This document shows, in pieces, positions 1 through 8,837 of a stretch of DNA of 64,000 nucleotides (its first letter is position 1; every line of letters starts with the position of its first letter). Origin of the DNA: Aquabacter sp965279295 (GTDB taxonomy: Bacteria > Pseudomonadota > Alphaproteobacteria > Rhizobiales > Xanthobacteraceae); the NCBI GenBank assembly GCA_965279295.1, contig CBDIHQ010000011.1; one strand, given 5' to 3'. The notes beneath the pieces were generated by a model. The model worked only from the letters and a program-made list of their open reading frames with translations. It did no database searches and was not told where the DNA came from. Both the position numbers and the translations under genes were made by a program.

Positions 1-473
1 AGCAGTGCGAACAGGCCCCGGCCGATCTGGCCGGTCTCGTCGCAATGGGGATGGAAGAAATAGAAGCCGGCGTCGGGCAGCGGCACGTTGTAGCTGAACG
101 TGCCGCCGGGCTGGATCACGTCCTGCGTCAGCGGGGCGACGCCGTCGGAGAGGTAGGGCACGCGGATGCCGTGCCAATGTACCGTGGTGGGATCGGGCAG
201 GCCGTTTTCGAAATCCACCGCGAGGCGCGTGCCCCGATCGAAGCGGAAGATCTTGAAGGGCTCCCCGTCAAAGGCGCAGAAATTCCGGGTGGCGGGCTTG
301 TCCGGGCCGAGCAGCTTCCAATCCATCTCCTTGGCGACCAGCGAGATGCGCTTCACCGGGGCCGAAGGGGGCAAGGTGTCGATGGAGGCGGGAACCTGGC
401 CGATGGCGGAGGGCGCGAGGGAGACGAGGCCGGCAGCGGCACTCCCGAGCATCAGTCCGCGTCTTGAAATCAT
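1..473 (-). CDS. Multicopper oxidase, N-terminal part (runs off left edge)
   Basis: Translation from the ATG at 473 stays open to the window edge, giving about 157 N-terminal residues. The leader reads SRRGLM followed by a hydrophobic stretch, a twin-arginine export pattern, so the protein is probably periplasmic. The first cupredoxin domain carries HWHG and FFHPH, the two His-x-His copper ligand motifs of the laccase/CueO/FtsP family. The C-terminal copper motifs lie outside the window. Beside an imelysin-type protein and an FTR1 permease, a ferroxidase role like that of yeast Fet3 is the best inference; copper oxidase or laccase activity is the alternative. Confidence 0.85.
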   Translation of the reverse strand, partial: MISRRGLMLGSAAAGLVSLAPSAIGQVPASIDTLPPSAPVKRISLVAKEMDWKLLGPDKPATRNFCAFDGEPFKIFRFDRGTRLAVDFENGLPDPTTVHWHGIRVPYLSDGVAPLTQDVIQPGGTFSYNVPLPDAGFYFFHPHCDETGQIGRGLFAL

Positions 474-523
474 TTTGGTCCCCGACTACCGGCGAAATCG
501 CTCGCGGCCCTGAAGCCGCAACG

Positions 524-541
524 CCCGGACTTCAGTCCGGG
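524..541. repeat. Short intergenic hairpin
   Basis: CCCGGACTTCAGTCCGGG folds into a near-perfect stem with a very small loop, between the imelysin gene and the oxidase gene. A second G/C-rich inverted repeat lies about 30 bases downstream. There is no T tract, so it may be an mRNA-stabilising or REP-type element rather than an intrinsic terminator. Confidence 0.4.
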
Positions 542-611
542 CCGCTCCGCACAAAGGAGATCATCCCCGGGGTCATGCCCCGAGAATGACAGATGAGTGG
601 AGGGCGAACCC

Positions 612-1937
612 TTACTTCTTCGTGGCCTTCGAGGGGTTGTCCAGGCTGTCGGACCCTTCGACCTTGATCTGGATCTTCAGCGCCGCGACGCCGCGCTCGA
701 TGGCATGGGCCTGAGCCACGAGGGCGTCGACGCCGTCCTGGATCATCTTGTTGCCCTTGTCGTTCCCCTCGGCGAGCATCATGTCGTAGAACATCTCGCC
801 GCTGTCGGCGGTGTCCTTGATGACCTTCAGCTTGGCGAGAGCCTCCTTCATCTTGGCATCGATCTCGTCGGCGATCTTCGGGTCGGCGGCGCGCACGAGG
901 TCAGCCACCGAGGGGCCGCTCATGGTCGTGCCGTCGATCTTGGTGAAGCGGCCGTAATAGATGTCCTGGATGCCGATTTCGTCATAGTAGTGCGAGTTGT
1001 GGGTGTTGTCGGAGAAGCAGTCCTGCTCTTCCTCGGGATCGTGCAGCAGCAGGCCGAGCTTCATGCGCTCGCCGGCCAGTTCGCCGTAGGTCAGCGAGCC
1101 CAGCCCGGTGAAGATCACGGCAAGGCCAGCCTTGTCCTTCTTCTTCAGCAGCGCGACGCGGGCCTTGCCCTTGGCACCCCAGTCGTCCGACATTTCCTTC
1201 AGGTCGCTGACCAGGGTGTCGGTGGCGACGCGCAGATATTCGGCACGGCGGTCGCAATTCTTGTTGGTGCAGTTCTTGAGGTCGTAGTCGGTCCACGGGC
1301 GCTCGCCGGCGCCGCGCGCGGTGCCGTGCAGATCCTTGCCCCACAGCAGGAATTCAACCGCATGCCAGCCGCTCGCCACGTTCGCCTCGACACCGGCCGC
1401 GGAATTGAGCTGGTGCAGCAACTGCGGCGTGATCTTGGTGAGATCGATCGTCTTCTTGCCGATGCGCAGCGACTTGGAGGCGATGATGTTGGCGGTATAG
1501 AGCGGGTTCTCGTCCGACGAGGTGCCGTAGCTCTTGGTGTCCACGTAATCGATCAGGCCCTCGTCCAGGGGCCATGCGTTCACGTTGCCCTCCCAGTCGT
1601 CGACAATCGAATTGCCGAACCGGAAGCCTTCCGTGATCTGGTAGGGATCGCGCGCCTTCTTCCACGCGTTGCGCGCCGCAAGCTGGGTGTCCGCGCTTGG
1701 GTTGGCGATGAAGGCGTTGATCGCCACCTGCATCTCCTTCGCCGCCAGATAGGAGTTCGTGTACATCGCCTGCGCCAGATCGGCGTAGAAGACGACGACG
1801 TCGCGCTGCTTGGGCGCTGCCGCCTTGGGAGCGGGGGCGCTAGCGGCGGCGGGCGGCGTACTGGGCGCCTGGGCCAGCGCCGGGCCGGCAAAGCCGGCGG
1901 CGAAGGCGATGGCGGCGGCGGCAATCTGCGCGCGCAT
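612..1937 (-). CDS. Imelysin (M75) family iron-regulated protein, IrpA/EfeO-like
   Basis: I start at the ATG at 1937, preceded by AGGAGT at good spacing; the open frame reaches further upstream but without a ribosome site. The product is 441 residues. Residues 1-23 are a Sec signal peptide, followed by an Ala/Pro linker. The imelysin HxxE motif is present in GWHAVEFLLWG, and the C-terminal half has the conserved stretch around DCFSDNTH. Proteins of this family are periplasmic iron-binding partners of FTR1-type permeases. It lies just upstream of the multicopper oxidase and is divergent from the FTR1 gene, so all three probably act together in iron uptake. Confidence 0.9.
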   Translation of the reverse strand: MRAQIAAAAIAFAAGFAGPALAQAPSTPPAAASAPAPKAAAPKQRDVVVFYADLAQAMYTNSYLAAKEMQVAINAFIANPSADTQLAARNAWKKARDPYQITEGFRFGNSIVDDWEGNVNAWPLDEGLIDYVDTKSYGTSSDENPLYTANIIASKSLRIGKKTIDLTKITPQLLHQLNSAAGVEANVASGWHAVEFLLWGKDLHGTARGAGERPWTDYDLKNCTNKNCDRRAEYLRVATDTLVSDLKEMSDDWGAKGKARVALLKKKDKAGLAVIFTGLGSLTYGELAGERMKLGLLLHDPEEEQDCFSDNTHNSHYYDEIGIQDIYYGRFTKIDGTTMSGPSVADLVRAADPKIADEIDAKMKEALAKLKVIKDTADSGEMFYDMMLAEGNDKGNKMIQDGVDALVAQAHAIERGVAALKIQIKVEGSDSLDNPSKATKK

Positions 1938-2530
1938 GGGTCTACTCCTGGTGATGGACGTGCCGGCGCACGGGCTGGCAGGCACCTGTTGGGCGTGCGA
2001 GCGGGCGGCTGGCATCCCCCGATCTGCGCGCCGGTAGGCACCCTAAACGCTGGCGGTATTGGGGGACAAGCACACGGAAGAACAATGGAATTATTCTATA
2101 TTTACTTTAAACGCTCCACCCTGAGGTATTAGCGGCGGAGCCCCGATCGCGCCTCGTTTCCCTGTAGACCTTGCCTGCTTTACCGCCTGTAACCCTATGG
2201 AACAGAAGCGCGTCCGAACGCCGCGCCCTTTCGGCCTCGTCTGCCTAACCATCCGGTGAATACTTGAGGACAGATGCTTGGCGTCGTTAAATCTCGAATC
2301 GAATGCGGTTTGATCCCCTAGCGGAAGATAAGATTTGAACAATTCCAATCCGCTCCCGGCCTAATGACAGCCACCTGCCGCAGGTGTACCACCCACTATA
2401 GTACGAGCAACGTCATGCAGAATGCCTCCGAGGGGACGGGGACATTGTGCGTTTCCGAGGCGAAAAGACGCCACCCCTGGGGATCGCTCTAAGCGTCTCT
2501 CGCGTCAGCGCCGCAGCGAGGGGGCCCGCA
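1938..2530. promoter_or_regulatory. Divergent control region between imelysin and FTR1 genes
   Basis: About 590 bases separate the two divergent start codons. The segment 2085-2115 is clearly more AT-rich than its surroundings and contains GAATTATTC (2088-2096), a small inverted repeat. An iron-responsive regulator site (Irr, RirA or Fur) would be expected here, but I do not see a convincing full consensus. Open frames in this stretch have poor codon use and no ribosome sites, and I do not call them. Confidence 0.35.
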
Positions 2531-3379
2531 ATGCTCGCCGCCATGATCATCGTGTTCCGTGAAGTCCTGGAAGCAGGGCTGATTGTCGGCGTCATGCTGG
2601 CCGCCTCCGAAGGCGTCATTGGGCGCGGCAAAGTGATTTCCCTGGGCATCGCCGGTGGCGTGCTCGGCTCCGCCCTCATCGCGCTGTTCGCCGAGCAGAT
2701 CTCCAACCTTTTCGACGGCTCCGGCCAGGAACTCCTCAACGCGGCGATCCTTGCCGTGGCGGTGGTGATGCTGGTGTGGACCGTGGTGTGGATGGCGAGC
2801 CATGGCAAGGAAATGGTCATGGAGATGAAAAGCGTGGGCAAGGAGGTGCGGGAAGGCCGCAAGCCTCTCGCCGCCCTCGGCATCGTCGTCGGCATGGCCG
2901 TGCTGCGCGAGGGCGTGGAAATCGTGCTGTTCATGTACGGCATCACGGTGAGCGGCGAATCGCCCATGAACGTCGCGATCGGTTTCGCCCTCGGCATCCT
3001 CGCCGGCGCCGCGGTTTCCTTCGTGCTCTATCGCGGCCTGGTCGCGATCCCGGTGAAGCACCTGTTCAAGACCACCACCATTCTCATCACCTTGCTCGCG
3101 GCGGGGCTTGCGGCGCAGTCCGTCGGCATTCTCCAGGATGCCGGCTTCATCCAGCAGCTCTCCGATCCGCTGTGGGATACCAGCTTCATCCTCGCCGACG
3201 ACGGCCCCATCGGCCGCGTGTTGCGGACCTTGGTGGGCTATCGCGCCCAGCCGACAGGCATGGAAGTCCTCGCCTATGTCGCGACCGTGGTGGTGATCGT
3301 CGGCCTGTCCCGCATGGTCAATGGCCAGTTGCAGCGGCAGAAGCAGGCTGCCAAAGCCGCGAAAACCGCACGAGCCTGA
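2531..3379 (+). CDS. FTR1 family high-affinity iron permease (EfeU-like)
   Basis: The 282-residue protein starts at the ATG at 2531 after GAGGGGG; an in-frame upstream extension does not look like protein. It has about seven hydrophobic segments, as expected for FTR1/EfeU. Both REXXE iron-ligand motifs are present: REVLE in the first helix and REGVE in the fourth. Such permeases import ferric iron produced at the outer face by a coupled oxidase or peroxidase. The neighbouring multicopper oxidase and imelysin protein make this a bacterial counterpart of the Fet3-Ftr1 pair. Confidence 0.92.
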   Translation: MLAAMIIVFREVLEAGLIVGVMLAASEGVIGRGKVISLGIAGGVLGSALIALFAEQISNLFDGSGQELLNAAILAVAVVMLVWTVVWMASHGKEMVMEMKSVGKEVREGRKPLAALGIVVGMAVLREGVEIVLFMYGITVSGESPMNVAIGFALGILAGAAVSFVLYRGLVAIPVKHLFKTTTILITLLAAGLAAQSVGILQDAGFIQQLSDPLWDTSFILADDGPIGRVLRTLVGYRAQPTGMEVLAYVATVVVIVGLSRMVNGQLQRQKQAAKAAKTARA

Positions 3380-3404
3380 TTGCGAGCGAAAGCCAAACCG
3401 CCGT

Positions 3405-3433
3405 CGCCCGCCGGGAGCTGTCTCAGGCGGGCG
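3405..3433. terminator. Possible terminator between convergent genes
   Basis: CGCCCGCC (3405-3412) pairs with GGCGGGCG (3426-3433) across a 13-base loop, in the junction between the convergent FTR1 gene and the next gene. No T tract follows on either side, so the assignment is tentative. Confidence 0.35.
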
Positions 3434-3983
3434 ATGGCACGGGAGACGCTTTGACCTCGACCTGCGCTGCGGCGATCCGGCGATACAGATTGCGCTGCCG
3501 CCGCAGGGGCCACCAGTCGTACAGGAAGATTTCCAGCGGCCGCCACAGCGCGACCCAGCCGACGATGATCAGCCCCTCGTGCAGGAAATCCGTCAGGGTG
3601 CGCTCGCCGATCCGCCCGGTGATGCCCTGAGCCAGGATGAGGCACGCGGCGAGCACCGCGAGCCCGATCGCCAGGACGATGCGGCCGGTGCGAAACAGCT
3701 CCTTCAGTTCCTGCTCCGCCACCTCGGCACGATGCGCGAAGAAATGGCGCATCGCTTCCGGCAGACCGACGGCCTGCGGCGTGCGCGCCTCGGCATCGGG
3801 CAAGAACACGACGATGCTGAGCGCCGCCGCCTTCGGTAATTCCCGCGCCCATTCGACGATATAGTCCGCAGCGTCGGAGCTGAGATCGCGCTGCCGGAAC
3901 GGGAACGGGTCCAGCATGTTGAAGATCTGAGCGACATGCTCCAGACGAATCTGGATGGTCTCCACCGCCTGGTCCCCGTTCAC
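3423..3983 (-). CDS. Conserved hypothetical membrane protein
   Basis: I do not recognise the family. The best start is the GTG at 3983, which has GGGAGGA upstream; a GTG at 4022 is also open but lacks a site. The 186-residue product has a soluble N-terminal half and two hydrophobic helices in the C-terminal half, then a basic tail with WWPLRRQRNLYRR. It is the last gene in line after the sulfonate operon on the same strand, 80 bases downstream of ssuB, and may be read from the same transcript. Convergent with FTR1, so an iron role is equally possible. Confidence 0.65.
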   Translation of the reverse strand: MNGDQAVETIQIRLEHVAQIFNMLDPFPFRQRDLSSDAADYIVEWARELPKAAALSIVVFLPDAEARTPQAVGLPEAMRHFFAHRAEVAEQELKELFRTGRIVLAIGLAVLAACLILAQGITGRIGERTLTDFLHEGLIIVGWVALWRPLEIFLYDWWPLRRQRNLYRRIAAAQVEVKASPVPSPA

Positions 3984-4063
3984 GCCCAATCCTCCCAACC
4001 CGCGATGCCCCGCCACGTTCACGCTCTCGCAGGTCGTGGGGGGATTGGCAATGCGGGCTGCAC

Positions 4064-4909
4064 TCAGGCGGCGGGCGGGCCCAGCAGGACGTCGAGAATC
4101 TGGCCTTCAAGCTGCGCCAGTTCAACGGAGCCCCTCCGGCGCGGGCGCTCGACGGGAACCAGCACGTCAAGCGCGATCCGTCCCTCCTCGATCAGGACCA
4201 CCCGGTCCGCCAACGCGACCGCTTCCGAGACATCATGCGTCACCAGAACGGCGGTGAAGCCCTGCTGGCGCCAGATGCGCTCCAGCAATTGCTGCATCTC
4301 GATGCGGGTGAGCGCGTCGAGCGCGCCGAGCGGCTCGTCCAGGGCGAGGATGCGGGGCCGGCTCGCCAGCGCCCGCGCCAGTGCGACCCGCTGGCGCTGC
4401 CCGCCGGACAGCACGGCCGGCCATTCCCCTGCCCGGTCGGAAAGACCGACCTCAGCAAGCAGCGCCTGCGCCTGTTCGCGCCGCTGCCGCTTGTCCGAGA
4501 TGTGGGAGAGGCCGACCTCGACATTGGCGACCACGCGCGCCCAGGGCAACAGGCGCGGCTCCTGGAACATGATCCGTGTGACCTTCGACTGCGCATCGCC
4601 TTCGCCCAAAGCGAGACGCCCGCCGCTCGGCTGGTCCAGGCCCGTCAGCAGACGCAGCAAGGTGCTCTTGCCGCAGCCGCTCTTGCCGATGATCGCGACG
4701 AACTGACCGGCGGGAACATGCAGGTCGATGTCGTGCAGAACCGTTTTCGGGCCGAAGGCTTTCGACACTTTGCGGAAGGTGAACGACAGGCCTTCATCGG
4801 CGGAGGGCGGGCGGGCCGCAGCCGAGACGTCCTTCGACGCGTTGAACGGAGCCGGCACGGAAGAACCGTCTTCCTCAAAGGCAGATATGCGGCGCAAAGC
4901 GATGTTCAC
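4064..4909 (-). CDS. ssuB: Sulfonate ABC transporter ATP-binding protein
   Basis: The 281-residue protein starts at a GTG at 4909 with AGGAGAG upstream. It has the Walker A motif GKSGCGKST, the signature LSGGQRQRVALARAL, the Walker B ILALDEP and the switch histidine in VTHD. It belongs to the nitrate/sulfonate/taurine group of ABC ATPases. It lies 10 bases after ssuC and is the energising subunit for the SsuA/SsuC importer encoded by the same operon. The N-terminus carries about 40 extra residues compared with the minimal ATPase domain. Confidence 0.9.
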   Translation of the reverse strand: MNIALRRISAFEEDGSSVPAPFNASKDVSAAARPPSADEGLSFTFRKVSKAFGPKTVLHDIDLHVPAGQFVAIIGKSGCGKSTLLRLLTGLDQPSGGRLALGEGDAQSKVTRIMFQEPRLLPWARVVANVEVGLSHISDKRQRREQAQALLAEVGLSDRAGEWPAVLSGGQRQRVALARALASRPRILALDEPLGALDALTRIEMQQLLERIWRQQGFTAVLVTHDVSEAVALADRVVLIEEGRIALDVLVPVERPRRRGSVELAQLEGQILDVLLGPPAA

Positions 4910-4919
4910 GTCACTCTCC

Positions 4920-5699
4920 TCAGTGCGCCTGGAAGGCGGGATGCCATTGAAGGAACACGCGCTCCAGGGCGCGCGCCGCGCTGTCGGCCAGTTTGCCGAG
5001 CAGCGCGTAGATCAGGATCGATAGAACGACTACGTCGATCAGCAGGAATTCGCGCGCCTGCATCGCCATGTAGCCGAGGCCCGAGGACGCGGAGATGGTC
5101 TCAGCGACGATCAAGGTGAGCCACATGATGCCGAGCGCGTAGCGCAAGCCGACGAAGATGGAGGGCAGCGCGCCCGGCAGGATCACCCGCACGAAAAGCT
5201 CGGCGTGGGACATGCCATAGATGCGTCCCATCTCGGTGAGCTGGGGGTCGACCGTGCGGATGCCGTGCAGGGTGTTGATGTAGATCGGGAAGAACACCCC
5301 GAGCGCCACCAGGAACAGCTTGGCTTCCTCGTCGATGCCGAACCACAGGATCACCAGCGGGATCAGCGCGAGATGGGGGATGTTGCGCACCATCTGGAGC
5401 GTCGTGTCCGATACTTCCCGGCTGGTGGTGGACAGGCCATTCGCCAGACCCAGCAGGAAGCCGACCGAGCCGCCGATGGCGAAGCCGGTCAGCGCCCGCC
5501 AGGACGAGACATAGATGTGCCGGAAGATCTCGCCGGAGAGCGTGAGCTTCCACAAGGCCGCGACCACGTTCGATGGGGCCGGCAATATGTTCGCGGGGAT
5601 GTCGCCGAGCCTGGAGGCAATCTCCCAGACCCCGATGAGGAACACCGGCAAGATCCAGCCGACCCCGTTCCCAGCGAAGCGTTTGAGCTGTGCGATCAT
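4920..5699 (-). CDS. ssuC: Sulfonate ABC transporter permease
   Basis: The 259-residue inner-membrane protein has about six hydrophobic segments and the EAA-type loop typical of importer permeases (around GALPSIFVGLRYALG), which docks to SsuB. Length and sequence fit the SsuC/TauC group. Its start codon overlaps the stop of ssuD by four bases (ATGA), so the two are translationally coupled. Confidence 0.9.
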   Translation of the reverse strand: MIAQLKRFAGNGVGWILPVFLIGVWEIASRLGDIPANILPAPSNVVAALWKLTLSGEIFRHIYVSSWRALTGFAIGGSVGFLLGLANGLSTTSREVSDTTLQMVRNIPHLALIPLVILWFGIDEEAKLFLVALGVFFPIYINTLHGIRTVDPQLTEMGRIYGMSHAELFVRVILPGALPSIFVGLRYALGIMWLTLIVAETISASSGLGYMAMQAREFLLIDVVVLSILIYALLGKLADSAARALERVFLQWHPAFQAH

Positions 5700-6847
5700 G
5701 ATGCCGCTTTCAACTGCGCCACGCCGTGGCTGCCCACCGAGAACTCATTTGCGATGGTGCGGCTGAAGCCGGCCTCGCGCCCGAGGCCGAGAGCGGGGAA
5801 CAGCAGCTCCGCGACGCGATAGGCTTCTTCGAGGTGCGGGTAGCCGGAACCGATCACCGTATCGATGCCAGCGGCCTGATATTCGCGCAGGCGTTCGGCC
5901 ACCTGCTCCGGCGTACCGACCAGCGCGGTGCCCGCGCCCGAGCGCACCAGGCCGACGCCAGCCCACAGGTTCGGGGCAACAACCAGCCGGTCGCGACGCC
6001 CCCCGTGTAGCGCCGCCATGCGGCTCTGGCCGACCGAATCCATCTGATGGTTGAAGCGGTTCTGCGCGCGCTCGATCTGCTCGTCGGAGACGCGGCTGAT
6101 GAGCTTGTCGGCCGCGGCCCACGCCTCGTCCTCGGTCTCGCGGACGATGAAGTGCAGGCGGATGCCAAAGCGCAGCGTCCGGCCCCGCGTGGCGGCTTTG
6201 GCACGCACGGCGGCGATCTTTTCCCTCACCCCGGCCAGGGGCTCGCCCCAGGTGAGGTAAAGGTCGGTCTGGTCCACCGCGAGATCCTGCCCCGCCGCCG
6301 ATGAGCCGCCGAAATAGAGCGGCGGATAGGGTGCCTGCACCGGCGCGAAATCCAGCCGGCCGCCCTTTATCTGATAATATTTTCCGTCGAAATCCACGGT
6401 CTCGCCGGACAGCAGCCGGCGCCAGATGGTGAGGAATTCGCTCGCCTGCGCATACCGCTCGTCATGCGGCACGAAGATGCCGTCGCCGGCAAGCTCGGTG
6501 GGATTGCCGCCAACCACCACGTTCAGCAGCAGGCGTCCGTTGCTCAACCGGTCGAGGGTCGCGGTCTGGCGCGCGGCGAGCGCGGGGGTGATCACCCCCG
6601 GCCGCAGCGCCACCAGGAATTTCAGCCGCTCCGTGACCGTGGCAAGCCCGGTGGCGGTGATCCAGCTATCCTCGCAGCTCTGCCCGGTGGGCAGCAGGAC
6701 GCCCTGGAAGCCCAACCGGTCCACCGCCTGCGCCACCTGCTTGAAATAGCCGAACTCCGGCGGGCGCTGCTGGGTCTCAGAACCCAGATAGGAGCCATCG
6801 CCGTGGGTGGGGATGAACCAGAAGAAATTGAGGGGATCGCGGGCCAT
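5696..6847 (-). CDS. ssuD: FMNH2-dependent alkanesulfonate monooxygenase
   Basis: The 383-residue protein is full length for SsuD, a member of the bacterial luciferase-like TIM-barrel family. It opens with the typical LNFFWFIPTHGDGSYLG segment and has the conserved segments PGVITPALAARQTATLDRLS and GRLLLNVVVGGNP. It cleaves C1 and larger alkanesulfonates to the aldehyde and sulfite, using FMNH2 and oxygen; the reduced flavin would come from the reductase at the head of the operon. The ATG at 6847 has AGGAGG upstream. Confidence 0.93.
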   Translation of the reverse strand: MARDPLNFFWFIPTHGDGSYLGSETQQRPPEFGYFKQVAQAVDRLGFQGVLLPTGQSCEDSWITATGLATVTERLKFLVALRPGVITPALAARQTATLDRLSNGRLLLNVVVGGNPTELAGDGIFVPHDERYAQASEFLTIWRRLLSGETVDFDGKYYQIKGGRLDFAPVQAPYPPLYFGGSSAAGQDLAVDQTDLYLTWGEPLAGVREKIAAVRAKAATRGRTLRFGIRLHFIVRETEDEAWAAADKLISRVSDEQIERAQNRFNHQMDSVGQSRMAALHGGRRDRLVVAPNLWAGVGLVRSGAGTALVGTPEQVAERLREYQAAGIDTVIGSGYPHLEEAYRVAELLFPALGLGREAGFSRTIANEFSVGSHGVAQLKAAS

Positions 6848-6874
6848 CGGGGCCTCCTGTTCGCTCGGGTTCGC

Positions 6875-7831
6875 TCAGCTCTGGGGACGCACCCACACCG
6901 CGTCCTTGACGACGATGGCGCGCGGAATGAGGCCGAGCTTGAAGAAGCGGTCAGCGGTCTGCTGCTGACCGGCGATGACCGCATCCGAAAGCGGGAACAC
7001 GCCGAACACCTGGCGGTTGGCCGCGCGAGTCTGAGCGACGATGTCGACGCCGGTGACCTCGGACAGCACCTTGGCGACTTCAGGCCGGTTGGCATCCGCC
7101 CAGGCTGCGCTCTGCTTCAGCGCGTCCACGGCCTTGAGCACAACGCTCGGGTGGGCCGTGGCAAAGGTCTTGTTGGCGAGGAAGTAGGTGTTGACGTTCA
7201 GTTCCGCCTTGGTCGTGGTCAGCACGCGCGGCTGGTGGCGCTCCTCGGCGATGGCGAAGAACGGGTCCCAGATCGACCATGCGTCGATCTTATCGCTGGC
7301 GAATGCGGCGGCGGCATCCGCCGGGCTGAGATAAACCGGGGTGATATCCGCGAACGGCACGCCGGCCCGCTCAAGCGCCGCCACCAGCAGATTGTGCGCG
7401 CTGGAGCCCTTGGTGACGCCGACCTTCTTACCCCTGAGGTCCGCCACAGACGTGATGGGCGAAACGGCCTTCACCAGGATGCCCTCCCCTGCCCCGTTCG
7501 ACGGCAAAGCCGCGACATAGACCAGATTGGCGCCGGCGGCCTGGGCGAAAATCGGCGGTGCATCACCGGTCCAGCCCACATCCACGGCCCCGGCGTTCAG
7601 GGCTTCAAGCAGCGCCGGGCCGGCGGAGAATTCCACCCATTTGACGGTGATGCCCTGCGGCTCAAGCTGCGTCTCGATCAGCTTCTGCTGCCGGGTAATG
7701 ACCGGCAGGCCGGCCTTCTGGAAGCCGATCTTGAATTCCTTCAAGGCCGGTTCCTGCGCCTTCGCGGGAGAAAAGCCGAAGGCGGCGACGGCCAGCGCTA
7801 GGGCGCCGGCAAGATGGGAGAGGCGGATCAT
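6875..7831 (-). CDS. ssuA: Sulfonate ABC transporter substrate-binding protein (copy 1)
   Basis: I start at the ATG at 7831 because it opens a Sec signal peptide (hydrophobic core then AKA-Q); the longer frame overlaps the previous gene. The mature protein is of the NMT1/SsuA type, with FKIGFQK near the start and the conserved block on sensing of substrate (VGWTGDAPPIFAQAAG). At 318 residues it is the usual length. It is a close relative of the next gene upstream, having the same length and shared blocks such as DAPPIFAQAAGANLVYVA and SPADAAAAFAS. Confidence 0.9.
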   Translation of the reverse strand: MIRLSHLAGALALAVAAFGFSPAKAQEPALKEFKIGFQKAGLPVITRQQKLIETQLEPQGITVKWVEFSAGPALLEALNAGAVDVGWTGDAPPIFAQAAGANLVYVAALPSNGAGEGILVKAVSPITSVADLRGKKVGVTKGSSAHNLLVAALERAGVPFADITPVYLSPADAAAAFASDKIDAWSIWDPFFAIAEERHQPRVLTTTKAELNVNTYFLANKTFATAHPSVVLKAVDALKQSAAWADANRPEVAKVLSEVTGVDIVAQTRAANRQVFGVFPLSDAVIAGQQQTADRFFKLGLIPRAIVVKDAVWVRPQS

Positions 7832-7857
7832 GATCGTGTCTTTCGATGGGTTGTGAT

Positions 7858-8814
7858 TCAGGAGCGCTGGGCGGACAAGACGATGTCGCTGACGGTGATT
7901 TTCTTCGGGATCAGGCCCAGCTCCAGGAAGGTGTCGGCGATCTCCTGCTGCTGCTTCACGGCCGTTTCGGTGATCGGGTTGAACGCGATCGGATAGCGGT
8001 CGGTGGCGATCTTTTGCGCCTCGAACTCGACCCCCGTGACCTCGGCGGTGAGCGCCGCCAGCTTGTCGCGGTTCTGGGCCGCCCAAGCGGTCACGTCCCG
8101 CAGCCCGTCCAGGGCCGCCTGGAGCACGGCGGGGGATTTCGTCGCGAAGGTCTTGTTGGCGAGGTAGAAGCTGTGGCTCGCGAGGCCGTCATTGGTGGTG
8201 ACGAGCGCGCGGGCGTCGTGGCGCTTCTGGGCGAGGGCATAATAGGGGTCCCACACCGCCCAGGCATCGACGCGGCCGGAGGCGAAGGCCGCCGCCGCAT
8301 CGGCCGGCGCGAGGTAGATCGGCTCGATGTCCTTGTAGGACAGCCCGGCCCGCTTCAGCGCCTGGACGACGAAATTGTGGGAGCTGGAGCCCTTGGCGAA
8401 GGCGACCTTCTTGCCCTTCAGATCGGCCACGCTGCGGGCGGGGGACTCCTTCGGCACGAGCAAGGCATTCTGCGTCGCGGGTGCGCTCGCGACATAGACC
8501 AGGTTCGCCCCCGCCGCCTGGGCGAAAATCGGCGGCGCATCACCCACCGTGCCGATATCGACCGAGCCCGAGCCAAGCGCCTCCAGCAGCGGCGGACCGA
8601 ACTGGAACTCCACCCAGCGCACGTTCTCAACGCCGAGCGCCTTCAGCCGGCGCTCCAGGACCTGCTGCTGGCGGGCGGCGACCAGGATGCCGCTGCTTTT
8701 CTGGAAGCCGACACGGAATTCCTTCGGCGCCTCCTGGGCCACGGCGTTGCGCTGGGACAGTGCGAAGGCGGCGGCACCGAGACCGCCGGCGAGAAATTGG
8801 CGTTTGGTGAGCAT
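7858..8814 (-). CDS. ssuA: Sulfonate ABC transporter substrate-binding protein (copy 2)
   Basis: The 318-residue paralogue starts at 8814 with TGGAGA upstream. Its leader (TKRQFLAGG then a hydrophobic run ending AVAQ) could use Tat in a KR variant, or Sec. The mature part matches the SsuA/TauA family and the adjacent copy in the same blocks (VGFQKSSG, VGDAPPIFAQAAG, APADAAAAFASG). Tandem duplication followed by divergence is the simplest origin, and suggests that the shared SsuBC transporter accepts more than one class of sulfonate or sulfate ester. Only one permease and one ATPase are encoded here. Confidence 0.9.
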   Translation of the reverse strand: MLTKRQFLAGGLGAAAFALSQRNAVAQEAPKEFRVGFQKSSGILVAARQQQVLERRLKALGVENVRWVEFQFGPPLLEALGSGSVDIGTVGDAPPIFAQAAGANLVYVASAPATQNALLVPKESPARSVADLKGKKVAFAKGSSSHNFVVQALKRAGLSYKDIEPIYLAPADAAAAFASGRVDAWAVWDPYYALAQKRHDARALVTTNDGLASHSFYLANKTFATKSPAVLQAALDGLRDVTAWAAQNRDKLAALTAEVTGVEFEAQKIATDRYPIAFNPITETAVKQQQEIADTFLELGLIPKKITVSDIVLSAQRS

Positions 8815-8837
8815 GGGATGTCTCCAAAAATCCGGGG

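Noticed and set aside
1..473. DyP-type peroxidase (EfeB) at the left edge
   Set aside because: The HWHG and FFHPH motifs are copper ligands of multicopper oxidases, so EfeB was dropped.
597..2132. Long + strand open frame of 511 residues
   Set aside because: Antisense shadow of the imelysin gene; composition is typical of a GC-rich reverse frame.
2091..2348. 85-residue leftward frame in the imelysin-FTR1 gap
   Set aside because: No ribosome site, basic shuffled composition, no recognisable content.
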